Below, piece by piece: positions 1-8,987 of a stretch of 64,000 nt of DNA. The position numbers were made by a program, and so were the translations under genes. The number at the start of each line of letters is the position of its first letter. Position 1 is the stretch's first letter. This DNA comes from Halalkalibacter nanhaiisediminis (GTDB lineage Bacteria > Bacillota > Bacilli > Bacillales > Bacillaceae_D), in assembly GCF_007830185.1 (NCBI RefSeq), contig NZ_VLKZ01000003.1:397104-461103 (forward strand), read 5' to 3'. The notes below the pieces were generated by a model. It worked only from the letters and a program-made list of their open reading frames with translations, was not told the origin of the DNA and did not search any database.

Positions 1-524
1 ACTATACAGCTAAAATCGCTGAGCCGCCAGATGAAAATGATTTAATCAATTCATCGGTTACGTATGGGTTTGTAGCTGATATGGTGACAGTAGAAATTGA
101 TCCAGATACGTATGAAATTAACATTATCGATTATGTGACTGTCCATGATGCAGGAAAACTATTGAATCCTTTAATCGTAGATGGTCAAATATTTGGCGGA
201 TTAGCGCACGGGCTTGGTGGAGCCTTGTACGAAGAGCTTGCTTATGATCAAAAAGGGCAATTTTTGACGGGATCATTTATGGATTATTTATGCCCAACTG
301 CACCAGAAATGCCTCCAGTAACGATTAAACATATTGAAACGCCATCACCGATTACACCACTTGGTGCAAAAGGGTTAGGTGAAGGGAACACAATGAGTGC
401 ACCTGTAGTCATCGCAAATGCCGTCAGCGATGCATTAAAACCATATAACATCATGATAGATCGATTACCGCTAACGCCAAATAAAATCTATCAACTGCTA
501 GAGCAGGTCAAGGAAACGAAATGA
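1..524 (+). CDS. Molybdenum hydroxylase large (molybdopterin-binding) subunit, C-terminal part
   Basis: This is the 3' end of a gene that starts before the window; the frame is open from base 3. The product is the large subunit of a xanthine dehydrogenase/CO dehydrogenase (CoxL)-family enzyme, which binds the molybdenum cofactor and hydroxylates its substrate. Visible family motifs are DAGKLLNP, the glycine-rich QIFGGLAHGLGGALYEE segment, and GAKGLGEGNTMSAP, where the conserved active-site glutamate of the family lies. The stop is followed 19 bases later by the FAD subunit, and then the 2Fe-2S subunit, giving the L-M-S order of a three-subunit enzyme. The substrate cannot be read from this fragment: the CO-specific active-site loop would lie upstream, outside the window. 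Xanthine, nicotinate or aldehydes are all possible. Confidence 0.93.
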   Translation, partial: YTAKIAEPPDENDLINSSVTYGFVADMVTVEIDPDTYEINIIDYVTVHDAGKLLNPLIVDGQIFGGLAHGLGGALYEELAYDQKGQFLTGSFMDYLCPTAPEMPPVTIKHIETPSPITPLGAKGLGEGNTMSAPVVIANAVSDALKPYNIMIDRLPLTPNKIYQLLEQVKETK

Positions 525-543
525 GAAAGGGGGAGGAGTGTGA

Positions 544-1419
544 ATGAAACCCGCAAAGTTTGACTATTATAAGCCCAATACATTAAACGAAGCATTGAGC
601 TTGTTAGAAGAGCTAGGAGAGAACGGGAAGATTATTGCTGGCGGACAAAGTCTCGTGCCAATTATGAACATGCGACTAGCAACACCTGAGGCCTTAATTG
701 ATATTAATAATCTAGAAGACTTACATTATATTAAGAAAGAAGATAGTATGATCAAAATTGGAGCGTTAACAAGACAAAGGATCGTCGAAACATCAGACAT
801 AATTCGTGAAAATTGCGGATTATTGGCTGACTCTATTCCGCACATTGGCCATGTTCAAACAAGAAACAGAGGAACGATTGGTGGAAGCCTTGTCCATGCC
901 GACCCTACTGCAGAGTTACCACTTGCTTTGCTAGCCCTAAAAGGGACATTACACATATCATCGAGTGATGAAGTGAGGGTTGTCGAAGCAGAAGACTTTT
1001 TCATTACGTATTTAACTACGGATATGATGCCTAATGAAATTCTAACGGAGATCCAAATTCCGATCATGGAAGGTAGAGTTGGATATGCTTTTGCTGAAAT
1101 AGCGAGACGGCATGGTGATTTTGGCATCGTTGCAGCAGCCTGTGTGATGACGATAGATGATAACGAAAACCTTGAATCAATCCGTTTAACACTCGGTGGA
1201 GTTGAGGCAATACCATTATTAGTAGAAGAAGCTGAGGAGATTCTCAAAGGAGAAAAGGTGACAGACTCTCTCTTAGAGCAAATAACAGAAGCTGTCGTAG
1301 ATGTAATCGATCCAGAATCTGATCTGCATGCCTCGGCCGAGTATCGCACACATTTGGCTAAAATCTTAACAAAACGAGTGATTAATGAAGCGTACTCCAA
1401 GGCAAAGGGGGTCATATAA
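544..1419 (+). CDS. Molybdenum hydroxylase FAD-binding (medium) subunit
   Basis: A 291-residue CoxM/XdhB-type subunit that passes electrons from the 2Fe-2S subunit to FAD and its acceptor. The FAD-binding signatures are AGGQSLVPIMNMR (about residues 32-44) and TIGGSLVHADP (about 111-121). Length is normal for the family. The ATG follows a strong purine-rich Shine-Dalgarno site (AAAGGGGGAGGAG). The stop codon directly abuts the start of the next gene, so the three subunits are one operon. The long antisense reading frame across this gene has no ribosome site or recognisable content. Confidence 0.94.
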   Translation: MKPAKFDYYKPNTLNEALSLLEELGENGKIIAGGQSLVPIMNMRLATPEALIDINNLEDLHYIKKEDSMIKIGALTRQRIVETSDIIRENCGLLADSIPHIGHVQTRNRGTIGGSLVHADPTAELPLALLALKGTLHISSSDEVRVVEAEDFFITYLTTDMMPNEILTEIQIPIMEGRVGYAFAEIARRHGDFGIVAAACVMTIDDNENLESIRLTLGGVEAIPLLVEEAEEILKGEKVTDSLLEQITEAVVDVIDPESDLHASAEYRTHLAKILTKRVINEAYSKAKGVI

Positions 1420-1890
1420 ATGGAACGCCAAAAAATTCAAGTAACGATAAATGAAGACGTTTATCATGAAGAAGCTGAACCTCGCATGCTTCTCAGTGAC
1501 TTTATTCGAGAGACTTGCGGCTTAACAGGTACACATGTTGGCTGTGAGCACGGCGTATGCGGTGCATGTACGGTGATGGTTAATGGAACTGCTGTAAGAA
1601 GCTGCTTGATGTTTGCTGTTCAAGTTGACGGGGGCGAACTCACTACCGTTGAGGGACTAAAACAAGGGGAGGAACTAACTGACCTCCAAGAAAATTTCAT
1701 TAAACATCATGGTCTCCAATGCGGTTTTTGTACGGCGGGAATTCTCATGTCCACAAAAGAGTTTCTTGAGCAGAATGAACAACCTTCTACTGAAGACATC
1801 AAAGACATGCTATCAGGGCATTTATGCAGATGCACAGGATATGATGGTATTATCAAAGCGATTGAGCAAACGGCGAAGGATCGTGGGTGA
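1420..1890 (+). CDS. Molybdenum hydroxylase 2Fe-2S (small) subunit
   Basis: A 156-residue CoxS-type subunit carrying two [2Fe-2S] clusters. The plant-ferredoxin-like cluster is ligated by C42, C47, C50 and C62. The second, all-helical cluster is ligated by C101, C104, C136 and C138 (CGFC and CRC motifs). All eight ligands are present. It starts on the base after the previous stop and is the last gene of the operon, closed by a strong terminator. It is expected to act as the electron relay between the molybdenum site and FAD in the cytoplasm. Confidence 0.95.
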   Translation: MERQKIQVTINEDVYHEEAEPRMLLSDFIRETCGLTGTHVGCEHGVCGACTVMVNGTAVRSCLMFAVQVDGGELTTVEGLKQGEELTDLQENFIKHHGLQCGFCTAGILMSTKEFLEQNEQPSTEDIKDMLSGHLCRCTGYDGIIKAIEQTAKDRG

Positions 1891-1907
1891 AGGGTTAATC
1901 GTATAAT

Positions 1908-1965
1908 AAAAAGCGTTAGTTCTTGTAGTAGGAAAATACTACTAATGGAACTGACGCTTTTTTTA
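1908..1965. terminator. Strong intrinsic terminator, probably bidirectional
   Basis: The arms AAAAAGCGTTAGTTC and GAACTGACGCTTTTT pair with one G-T wobble, and an inner stem GTAGTA/TACTAC extends the hairpin. A T-run follows on the plus strand and an A-run precedes it. It closes the molybdenum hydroxylase operon and may also serve the convergent gene that ends at 2050. Confidence 0.9.
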
Positions 1966-2049
1966 TAAATGTATTGATTGGAAAAAAGGAAGTTATTCTT
2001 AATAGATAAAAAGATGATTAGAATTCATACTGCCCTTCTTGTATATTTG

Positions 2050-3165
2050 TTATTTATCCAAACCCTCCTGCACAGTCCTCCAAAAACTCTCATCCTCAAG
2101 TCCCATTCTCCACATCGATGTGCCAGCTAGTTTGTATTTGTGAACAAGCTCTGTTTTGTTCTTAATACTTGCTTCATTTTCAAACCAAACTGTATGCTTG
2201 TCCCCATTATCAGCAATGTAATGAAAATATGGGCTTTTGGAGGCGGAGTCCCACTGCACTTCTGCACCTGTTTTCTCGATTAATGTCTCAACCTCTTTCC
2301 AAGAAACAGCCTTATTTTCATCGCTGTTATTTAGATTCCAATCATACCCATAAGCAGGTAAACCGATTAAAATCTTTTCAGAAGGAATCTTGCTCGTGGC
2401 ATATTGCAGGACATTTTCCACCCAATTGACCCCAGCTACTGATCCAGGTTCACCCCAAGTACCGTGTTGGTCATAAGACATTAACTGAATATAGTCGGCC
2501 ACTTCACCTAATGTTTTGTATTCAAATGTACCGCTCCATTCCCAATCAGGAAAATCTCCTGTTTTGGCTGGAACAGAAACGATAACAGGGTAATGATGTT
2601 CGTGGAATACCTTAACAACTTCTTTAATAAATTGATTGAAATTCTCTCGATCGTTTGCATACATATTTTCAAAATTAATATTTAATCCTGTATAACCATT
2701 TGTTTTAACCAACTGCAACATCGAATCAATCGTTGTTTTTCTCAAGTGAGCATCTGAGAGAATACGATTTGCTACATCTGAATCAAATTGGTTTTGAATC
2801 GTGGCATACGTTTTTAATCCTTTTTTATTGGCAAAATCAATGCTTTCCTGTGGATTAAAACCGTCAATTGTTCCATTTGCTGTTACGTGATAGGTTGCGA
2901 TCGCGATTTGATTCATATACTGATGGTTGTTTTGCAATGAATTAGATGAGGTGACATCTTGATCCCAATATTGCGTAAAGTAACCGAGGTTCATCAACTC
3001 TTTATGAGAAACTTCAACGGCTTGTTCAGGTTGAATGACTTTTTCCTCGTTGTTACTTTCGCTACTTTCATCATTCTTCTTAGGTTCTTTTTCTACTAGA
3101 ATAATAAAACTACTAAAAACGAGTAGAAAAGCAAAAAGGATAGGGAGTATTTTTACATATCTCAT
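2050..3165 (-). CDS. Secreted or membrane-anchored glycoside hydrolase family 18 protein
   Basis: A 371-residue protein with an N-terminal hydrophobic segment (residues about 5-24) after MRYVK, then a charged linker rich in E, S and N. It is therefore exported or tethered outside the membrane. The rest is a GH18 barrel of the YvbX/YaaH type, with strands such as GYTGLNINFENM and YIQLMSYDQHG. The likely catalytic acid is E166. The residue two before it, normally Asp in the DxxDxDxE motif and needed to orient the substrate N-acetyl group, is Asn164. Known relatives act on peptidoglycan, often in spore cortex, or on chitin-like glycans; which applies here is inference. An AAGGAGA ribosome site precedes the ATG. 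It appears to be a single-gene unit. Confidence 0.85.
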   Translation of the reverse strand: MRYVKILPILFAFLLVFSSFIILVEKEPKKNDESSESNNEEKVIQPEQAVEVSHKELMNLGYFTQYWDQDVTSSNSLQNNHQYMNQIAIATYHVTANGTIDGFNPQESIDFANKKGLKTYATIQNQFDSDVANRILSDAHLRKTTIDSMLQLVKTNGYTGLNINFENMYANDRENFNQFIKEVVKVFHEHHYPVIVSVPAKTGDFPDWEWSGTFEYKTLGEVADYIQLMSYDQHGTWGEPGSVAGVNWVENVLQYATSKIPSEKILIGLPAYGYDWNLNNSDENKAVSWKEVETLIEKTGAEVQWDSASKSPYFHYIADNGDKHTVWFENEASIKNKTELVHKYKLAGTSMWRMGLEDESFWRTVQEGLDK

Positions 3166-3378
3166 AGCATTCTCCTTATCAAATATTATTTTATTAGAAT
3201 ACTATGAGAAGAGCTGAGTGCCTACTGGAAATGGGAGGAGGAGCAGGAATAGATTTGATGTTTTCGAGGGATGAACATACTTGAGGACTTTCATGAGTTG
3301 CTGCTCTCAACCTAGAATGAAAAAGCATTATTCTTATTTTATCCAACTAGAAACGAACCAACTTTCACACAGAAAATA

Positions 3379-3421
3379 GGCTGTCTCCCAAAAGGTGGTA
3401 TACATTTTTTTGGAAGCAGCC
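3379..3421 (-). terminator. Possible terminator hairpin
   Basis: An imperfect inverted repeat with outer arms GGCTG/CAGCC and inner CCCAAAA/TTTTGG arms lies just beyond the end of the coiled-coil gene on the minus strand. There is no clean T-run, so the call is weak. It could instead be a transposon scar. Confidence 0.35.
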
Positions 3422-3438
3422 AAAAGTGTTACTTTCTA

Positions 3439-3825
3439 TTAAAACCCATCCTCTGCCCCAGAAAATGGGATACCTAATCTATTTTCTACTTGGCGGAGTC
3501 TACGATTTAAACGATTCAATCGTCCTGTATGAATTTCATCATTTCGATTCAGGCGAATAACCTCCTGATTAATTCGGTTGATTTCTTCATTAATTCGTCT
3601 GATTTCTTGATTTTGACGAGTAAGCTCTGCTATTTGCCGCTCATTTTGTCTTTCGAGTTGATTTACTCTTCGTTCAATAGATTGGGGTGGCTGTCTCATA
3701 AACTCCTCTTGGTCTGGTTGCTGCTGATGCAGATGTTCCTGTTGGACATACGGATAATAATGATCATACATGGAATAGTCAATTTGTTGCGGGACATAGC
3801 CTTGATAGAAATATTGCGGGTTCAT
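3439..3825 (-). CDS. Small coiled-coil protein of unknown function
   Basis: A 128-residue protein not recognised as a named family. The N-terminal half is rich in Tyr, Gln, His and Pro (MNPQYFYQGYVPQQ). The C-terminal half, from about residue 50, is a long heptad-like helix with repeated RxINxEINRINQEV and RLNRNxE units, which predicts a coiled coil. The start was chosen because AAAGGAG lies nine bases upstream; a longer frame runs 65 codons further but has no ribosome site and looks non-coding. Tyr/Gln-rich plus coiled-coil composition occurs in Bacillus spore-coat proteins, but nothing here proves that role. Confidence 0.7.
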   Translation of the reverse strand: MNPQYFYQGYVPQQIDYSMYDHYYPYVQQEHLHQQQPDQEEFMRQPPQSIERRVNQLERQNERQIAELTRQNQEIRRINEEINRINQEVIRLNRNDEIHTGRLNRLNRRLRQVENRLGIPFSGAEDGF

Positions 3826-3941
3826 CAGGTGGCACTCCTTTACGTTTTTTATAGGGATAAACACCTTATACCTTATGTATAAAAACACGGAGTGACAGGG
3901 CCAGTGCCTAAAATTTCTAGATGAAAATAGTGAAAGAGCCT

Positions 3942-3978
3942 TTAAAATAAAAAAAGACCGAGCAATCATCGCTCGGTC
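3942..3978 (-). terminator. clpE terminator
   Basis: A perfect 8-bp stem GACCGAGC/GCTCGGTC is followed on the minus strand by a run of seven T. It lies directly after the clpE stop codon. Confidence 0.92.
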
Positions 3979-3988
3979 CTCCTCATGA

Positions 3989-6127
3989 TTATCTGACAAC
4001 AATGTCATCATTTTCAACAATGATATTTACTGACGTCACTTCTTCGTGATCTAAAATCAAATCCGTTACGCGGTCTTCAAGTTGTTCTTGAATCACGCGG
4101 CGAAGCGGACGCGCACCAAAAGCTGGGTGATAGCCAAGCTCGGCTAATTTTTCTTTCGCTTCTTGTGAAACGGTCATTGTAATGTTTTGCTCTGCTAATG
4201 TTTCTTGTAAATCGTTAAGCATTAAGTCAACAATTTTAACTAAATCGTCTTTTTCTAAGTGATTGAATTCAATAATCGCATCAAAGCGGTTCAAGAATTC
4301 AGGCTTAAAGTAAGAAGATAAGGAGTCAAGCACAGATGGTTGTGTTCCTTCATTTTCTGCCCCAAATCCAACTGTCTTTTTCTTCTCGCCGACACCTGCG
4401 TTACTTGTCATAATAATAACAGTGTCTTTAAAGCTTACTGTACGTCCTTGGCTGTCCGTTAGACGACCATCCTCTAAAATTTGCAAGAACATATGTTGAA
4501 CATCTGGATGTGCCTTTTCGATTTCATCAAGTAAGATGATTGAATAAGGATTACGACGCACTTTCTCTGTCAATTGTCCTGCTTCATTATGACCGACATA
4601 GCCAGGAGGAGAACCAATTAATTTTGAGACGGCATGTTTCTCCATATATTCACTCATATCAAGACGAACCATTGCGTCTTTTGAGCCAAACATTTCTTCG
4701 GCTAATGTTTTCGTTAATTCTGTTTTACCGACACCAGTTGGTCCGACAAATAAGAAGGAACCAATTGGGCGATGCTTTGCCTTAAGACCAGCACGAGAGC
4801 GACGAATTGCTTTGGCTACTTTTTTGACCGCTTCACTTTGGCCAATTACTTTACCTGCTAAATGGTCAGCTAGGTTTTTCATTTTCGCTGAATCATTAGC
4901 TTGAAGCTTACCAACAGGGATGCCTGTTTTCTTTTCAATAATGCTTTGAATGTGCTCCACATCAACGACAGCTTTTTTGTCTTCTTTATTTTGTAGACGT
5001 TTTTCAAGCGTTGCTTCTTCATCACGAAGTTTAGCCGCGATTTCATAGTTTTCTTCTTTTAATGCTTTATCTTTTTCAGCAGAGATAGTAGCTAAGCGTT
5101 TCTCAATCTCATCATGACTTGTCACACCAGCTTGAAGATTCATTTTTGAACCAGCTTCATCAAGTAGATCAATCGCTTTATCTGGTAAGAAACGATCTTG
5201 AATGTAGCGATGCGATAACGTTACACACGCTTTAATCGCCTCATCTGTATAGCGAACATTATGGTAATTTTCGTATTTGCTTTGAATGCCTTTTAAGATT
5301 TCCATTGCTTTATCAACAGCTGGCTCATGAACTGTTACTGGCTGGAAGCGACGCTCAAGCGCTGCATCTTTTTCAATCGAGCGATACTCTTTTAATGTTG
5401 TCGCTCCAACGACTTGAAGTTCACCGCGTGCAAGCGCTGGTTTCAAGATGTTCCCAGCATCCATCGAACCTTCCGCTGAACCAGCTCCAACTAATAAGTG
5501 AATTTCATCGATAAATAAAATTACATTTTTACGTTGTTGCAGCTCGGCAATTAACTGTTGCATACGTTCCTCAAATTGACCACGAATACCAGTGTTTGCG
5601 ACTAAGGAAGCAACATCTAGTAAATACACTTCTTTATTTAATAGTTTAGAAGGGACTGCACCTTCCGTAATTTTTAAAGCTAGTCCTTCTACAATTGCTG
5701 TTTTACCGACACCAGGTTCCCCGATTAAAACGGGGTTGTTTTTGTTACGACGGTTTAAAATTTCAATGACGCGCGCAACTTCCTCATCACGTCCGATTAC
5801 TGGATCAATTAACCCAGCCTTAGCAGCATTCGTTAGGTTACGACCATATTGATCTAAGAAGCCACCGCCGCGATTTCCACCTTGTTGCGGTTTTGCGGAT
5901 TGGAATCCTTGTTGCTGTGCAGCCATATGCTGGCCTGCAAGCTGTTTGAATAAATCATCGAATGGTGACATATGTGAAAATCCACCTCCAAATCCAGTAG
6001 GAATTTTATGCTCAGCTTGTAATTGTTCAAAGCATGGATGGCATAAGTGTAATTGTTGTTTTTTATGATTGAATTGGAAATTTACGTTCACATTCGCTTC
6101 TCGTTGTTGACAGTTTTGACATTTCAT
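3989..6127 (-). CDS. clpE: ATP-dependent Clp protease ATP-binding subunit ClpE
   Basis: A 712-residue Hsp100 unfoldase that works with ClpP to degrade damaged proteins after heat stress. The N-terminus carries the ClpE-specific zinc finger, with C3, C6, C29 and C32, followed by a Gly/Gln-rich linker. Two AAA+ modules follow. The first has Walker A GEPGVGKT at residues 136-143 and a DEIH Walker B. A UVR-type coiled-coil middle region comes next. The second has Walker A GPTGVGKT and Walker [11 protein letters not shown]. Length matches ClpE of Bacillus (about 700). The ATG has a GAGGAGG site nine bases upstream. Regulation is clear: two CtsR operators overlap the promoter. The gene stands alone. 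Confidence 0.97.
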   Translation of the reverse strand: MKCQNCQQREANVNVNFQFNHKKQQLHLCHPCFEQLQAEHKIPTGFGGGFSHMSPFDDLFKQLAGQHMAAQQQGFQSAKPQQGGNRGGGFLDQYGRNLTNAAKAGLIDPVIGRDEEVARVIEILNRRNKNNPVLIGEPGVGKTAIVEGLALKITEGAVPSKLLNKEVYLLDVASLVANTGIRGQFEERMQQLIAELQQRKNVILFIDEIHLLVGAGSAEGSMDAGNILKPALARGELQVVGATTLKEYRSIEKDAALERRFQPVTVHEPAVDKAMEILKGIQSKYENYHNVRYTDEAIKACVTLSHRYIQDRFLPDKAIDLLDEAGSKMNLQAGVTSHDEIEKRLATISAEKDKALKEENYEIAAKLRDEEATLEKRLQNKEDKKAVVDVEHIQSIIEKKTGIPVGKLQANDSAKMKNLADHLAGKVIGQSEAVKKVAKAIRRSRAGLKAKHRPIGSFLFVGPTGVGKTELTKTLAEEMFGSKDAMVRLDMSEYMEKHAVSKLIGSPPGYVGHNEAGQLTEKVRRNPYSIILLDEIEKAHPDVQHMFLQILEDGRLTDSQGRTVSFKDTVIIMTSNAGVGEKKKTVGFGAENEGTQPSVLDSLSSYFKPEFLNRFDAIIEFNHLEKDDLVKIVDLMLNDLQETLAEQNITMTVSQEAKEKLAELGYHPAFGARPLRRVIQEQLEDRVTDLILDHEEVTSVNIIVENDDIVVR

Positions 6128-6219
6128 TTCTCATAACCTCCTCGAAATAATTAGGACCTAATAGAAATAAGGAACTGCAACGCTATTATTTGTTTATCAG
6201 TCAAAGGTTAATGTTTGAC

Positions 6220-6276
6220 TTTGACTATCTTTGACCTTTATGAGTTTATTATACTTTGACCTTTTTTGACTTTCAA
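6220..6276 (-). promoter_or_regulatory. clpE sigma-A promoter with two CtsR operators
   Basis: On the minus strand the -35 is TTGAAA (6271-6276) and the -10 is TATAAT (6248-6253), with 17 bp between. CtsR boxes of the form GGTCAAANANRGTCAAA occur as an upstream copy inside the spacer (6255-6271) and a downstream copy just past the -10 (6220-6236). A bound repressor would block both polymerase binding and clearance. An extra GTCAAA half-site follows box 6220-6236. Confidence 0.9.
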
Positions 6277-6430
6277 GTGTTTTGTTTAAAAATTTTTTTG
6301 GGAGGATTTTATTGCTATTAATACGCAGGTTATCGAAAGAAGATCAACAACAGAAACAACTATGTACTTAACTGACTCAGAAAAGAGAAATAGTCAAACT
6401 TATTTCATGTAAAATGAGAATAGGCATTTA

Positions 6431-7003
6431 ATGTTTAAATCATTTTGGCAAGGATGTGATCATGTGTGGAATAAAATAAGTAAGTTTTACTCACCCTTCA
6501 TTGATGTACTATCTTTTTCCTTATTAATCCTAACAATCAGTTATGTTGCAATGAATTATGGAACATTACCAGATGAAATTCCAAGACATTTTAATGCAAT
6601 AGGCGATCCTGATGCATGGAGTGGGAAGGGGATGCTAATTGTTTTTTTGATTTTAAAAGGTTTTATCTTGCTTATGCTTTTTCTATTAAATTACTTTGTT
6701 TTTATCTCAAACGAAAGTGCAAAAGACGCAATTGCTTTTGTGAACATTCCTTTTGTTAATAAAGATCAGCTTACTAGTGAACAGGCAGAGGTCGTTCGAA
6801 AACTTTCGGCCCGAATGTTGGCAATTGTAAACGTATGTGTTAGTTTCCTATTCTTTTATATAATCTACGGAACGATCCAAACAGCATTGGAAAATCAACA
6901 AGGGCTAGGGTTGATGCCGCTCTATATCACAATCGTTCTTGTAGTGATTTCATGTTATTACACTTGGAAGATCTACCAGACTGCAAAAGCTGAAAATAGT
7001 TAA
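6431..7003 (+). CDS. DUF1648-containing membrane protein
   Basis: A 190-residue protein with four likely membrane segments. It contains the DUF1648 signature LPDEIPRHFNAIGDPDAW (about residues 47-64), in which an extracytoplasmic HFN/GxPD stretch follows the first helix. The molecular function of the family is not established; some members are fused to sigma or anti-sigma systems (SdpI-like immunity proteins share the fold). The upstream ribosome site is weak. The stop codon overlaps an ATG of the next frame, and the two membrane proteins are probably co-transcribed. Confidence 0.75.
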   Translation: MFKSFWQGCDHVWNKISKFYSPFIDVLSFSLLILTISYVAMNYGTLPDEIPRHFNAIGDPDAWSGKGMLIVFLILKGFILLMLFLLNYFVFISNESAKDAIAFVNIPFVNKDQLTSEQAEVVRKLSARMLAIVNVCVSFLFFYIIYGTIQTALENQQGLGLMPLYITIVLVVISCYYTWKIYQTAKAENS

Positions 7004-7023
7004 TGAGAAGGAGAGGTGGAAGC

Positions 7024-7701
7024 ATGCTTGTTTTTGATGGTATACGGATTATTCATATAATAGCGGGCTTTTTAGCGCTATTCACCTTTTGGATTCCCGT
7101 TGTGACAAGAAAAGGTGGGGGAGTCCATAGAGGTATAGGGTGGGTGTACACGATTTCGATGGTAGTTGTCAGTATAAGCGCTTTTTATATGGGAGTCTAT
7201 CGTATCTTTTTTGATTCAATAAGTGATCAAACAGTGATTGCATTCTCGTGGTTTCTCATTTTTATTGGATTGCTAAGTGGATCGACTGCGTGGTACGGAA
7301 TAAGAGTTCTCCATTTTAAACGCAGGAAACATCCACACCGAGTTATAATTGATTTACTTATTCCACTATTTTTACTTTTAGGTGGAATAGGAATGGTTAT
7401 TTACGGACATCTGATCGATTTTCCATTATTAGCGTGGTTTCCACTTGTAGGAATCTTTCTCGGTGCGTCTCATCTTTGGTACTGGTTGCGAATTCCGAAA
7501 ATGAAGAAGCAATGGTGGATTGAGCATCTTGTAGGGATGTTAAGCTGCAGCATTGCAACAATTACTGCTTTTACTGTGTTTGGTGCACCTCAGCTTATTG
7601 ATGTTGAGAGTGTGCATCCCGTTCTTTGGTTTATTCCAACGATTATCATTGTCCCTATGATTATTGCGTTCACTTGCTACTATACGAAGAAATTTAAATG
7701 A
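7024..7701 (+). CDS. DUF2306-like polytopic membrane protein
   Basis: A 225-residue hydrophobic protein with about seven membrane spans. Its start, RIIHIIAGFLALFTFWIPV, followed by KGGGVHRGIGWVY, resembles DUF2306-type predicted membrane proteins; a conserved His in the first helix and the HRxxGW loop are visible. The ATG at 7024 was chosen because GGAGAGGTGG sits just before it. An in-frame ATG at 7003 overlaps the upstream stop and has no ribosome site of its own. Function unknown. It is coupled to the DUF1648 gene. Confidence 0.72.
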   Translation: MLVFDGIRIIHIIAGFLALFTFWIPVVTRKGGGVHRGIGWVYTISMVVVSISAFYMGVYRIFFDSISDQTVIAFSWFLIFIGLLSGSTAWYGIRVLHFKRRKHPHRVIIDLLIPLFLLLGGIGMVIYGHLIDFPLLAWFPLVGIFLGASHLWYWLRIPKMKKQWWIEHLVGMLSCSIATITAFTVFGAPQLIDVESVHPVLWFIPTIIIVPMIIAFTCYYTKKFK

Positions 7702-7813
7702 GAAAAAATAACTCGGAGATAGTATACTTTCATCCGAGTCTTGATTGAGTATGTATGAATCACCCTGTAAAATGGTTAAGTAAAACAATTTTAGATGAGA
7801 AAAGGTGTTATGC

Positions 7814-8941
7814 GTGAATAGATTTATTGTAATTGGAGCGGGGATTCTTGGCGCATCTACTGCGTATCATCTTGCAAAGGCAGGAGCAGATGTAACGTTA
7901 ATTGATCGGGCAGACCACGGGCAAGCAACTGATGCCGCAGCGGGCATTGTCTGTCCGTGGCTTTCTCAGCGTCGGAATAAAGCTTGGTACAGCTTAGCAA
8001 AAGGTGGAGCAAGATATTATCCAACATTAATCGAGGAATTAGAAGCGGAAGGGGAAACCGACACGGGCTATGCAAAAGTCGGTGTACTCAGTCTTCATTC
8101 TGATCCGAAAAAACTAGATAAGATGGAGGAACGTGCTAAAAAGCGACGTGAAGATGCACCAGAGATCGGCCAGATTACGAGATTGTCTCCTGCTGAAACG
8201 CAGGCGCTGTTTCCACCACTGGCAGAGGAGTATGGTTCTGTTCATGTGAGTGGAGGTGCTCGTGTGAACGGGAGAGCACTTCGTCTTGCTTTGATTAATG
8301 CTGCCAAAAGAAACGGAGCAACATACATTCAAGCAAGTGCCGAGCTAACCTATTCAGGAAATCATGTAACAGGGGTTAAGACTGATGGGAAAACAACCCT
8401 TGCTGATCAAGTTATTGTGACAGCAGGAGCTTGGGCAAAGGAGTTGCTGCAACCACTTGGTATCAATTTTTTAATAGAGCCACAAAAAGCGCAAATAGTG
8501 CATTTGGAATTGCCTGAGACGAACACAAAGACTTGGCCTGTCGTGATGTCACCAACGAGCCAGTATGTGATCGCATTCGATAACGGTCGAGTGGTAGTAG
8601 GGGCGACTCATGAAAATGGAGTCGGCTTTGATGACCGCGTGACAGCTGGAGGCATACATGAAATCTTTGATAAGGCATTTGAAATTGCCCCAGGCTTAGC
8701 AAATAGCACGGTACTTGAAACAAAGGTAGGCTTCAGGCCAGTTGCCCCAGAATTTTTGCCGATTATTGGAGCAGTACCAAACGTTCAAGGACTCTTGCTT
8801 GCGAATGGTCTCGGTTCTTCAGGTTTAACAGTGGGACCTTATATTGGAGCCGAACTTGCAAAGCTTGCTCTTGGAAAGCCAATCGAAATTGATCTCGAGC
8901 TATATGATGTGGCTCGTGCGGTAAAAGAGTTAAATGAATAA
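7814..8941 (+). CDS. FAD-dependent amino-acid oxidoreductase (DAO/DadA family)
   Basis: A 375-residue DAO-superfamily flavoprotein. The N-terminus IVIGAGILGASTAYHLAKAG is a classical GxGxxG FAD-binding fold, followed by LIDRAD, where the acidic end of strand two contacts the ribose. The C-terminal VGFRPVAPEFLPIIG and NGLGSSGLTVGPYIG segments are the usual FAD-contacting ends of D-amino-acid dehydrogenase, glycine oxidase and sarcosine oxidase relatives. It probably deaminates a small amino acid or imine, but the substrate cannot be told. The GTG start at 7814 follows AAAAGGTG with a six-base gap. It is a single-gene unit. Confidence 0.85.
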   Translation: MNRFIVIGAGILGASTAYHLAKAGADVTLIDRADHGQATDAAAGIVCPWLSQRRNKAWYSLAKGGARYYPTLIEELEAEGETDTGYAKVGVLSLHSDPKKLDKMEERAKKRREDAPEIGQITRLSPAETQALFPPLAEEYGSVHVSGGARVNGRALRLALINAAKRNGATYIQASAELTYSGNHVTGVKTDGKTTLADQVIVTAGAWAKELLQPLGINFLIEPQKAQIVHLELPETNTKTWPVVMSPTSQYVIAFDNGRVVVGATHENGVGFDDRVTAGGIHEIFDKAFEIAPGLANSTVLETKVGFRPVAPEFLPIIGAVPNVQGLLLANGLGSSGLTVGPYIGAELAKLALGKPIEIDLELYDVARAVKELNE

Positions 8942-8944
8942 AAG

Positions 8945-8979
8945 AAGTGCCCTTACTTTTTTCGCAAGTAAGGGCACTT
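8945..8979. terminator. Bidirectional terminator between convergent genes
   Basis: A 14-bp perfect stem AAGTGCCCTTACTT/AAGTAAGGGCACTT with a short loop lies between the oxidoreductase and the convergent DsbA-like gene. T-rich flanks allow termination either way. Confidence 0.85.
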
Positions 8980-8987
8980 GTTGTGTC

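Noticed and set aside
855..1415. 186-codon antisense frame across the FAD subunit gene
   Set aside because: It is a shadow of a strongly supported gene, has no ribosome site, and shows low-complexity Ser/Thr-rich composition typical of reversed codons.
6312..6371. TTG-started 19-codon frame after GGGAGG upstream of the DUF1648 gene
   Set aside because: A decent ribosome-like site, but the frame is very short, without recognisable content, and the A-rich region gives such matches by chance.
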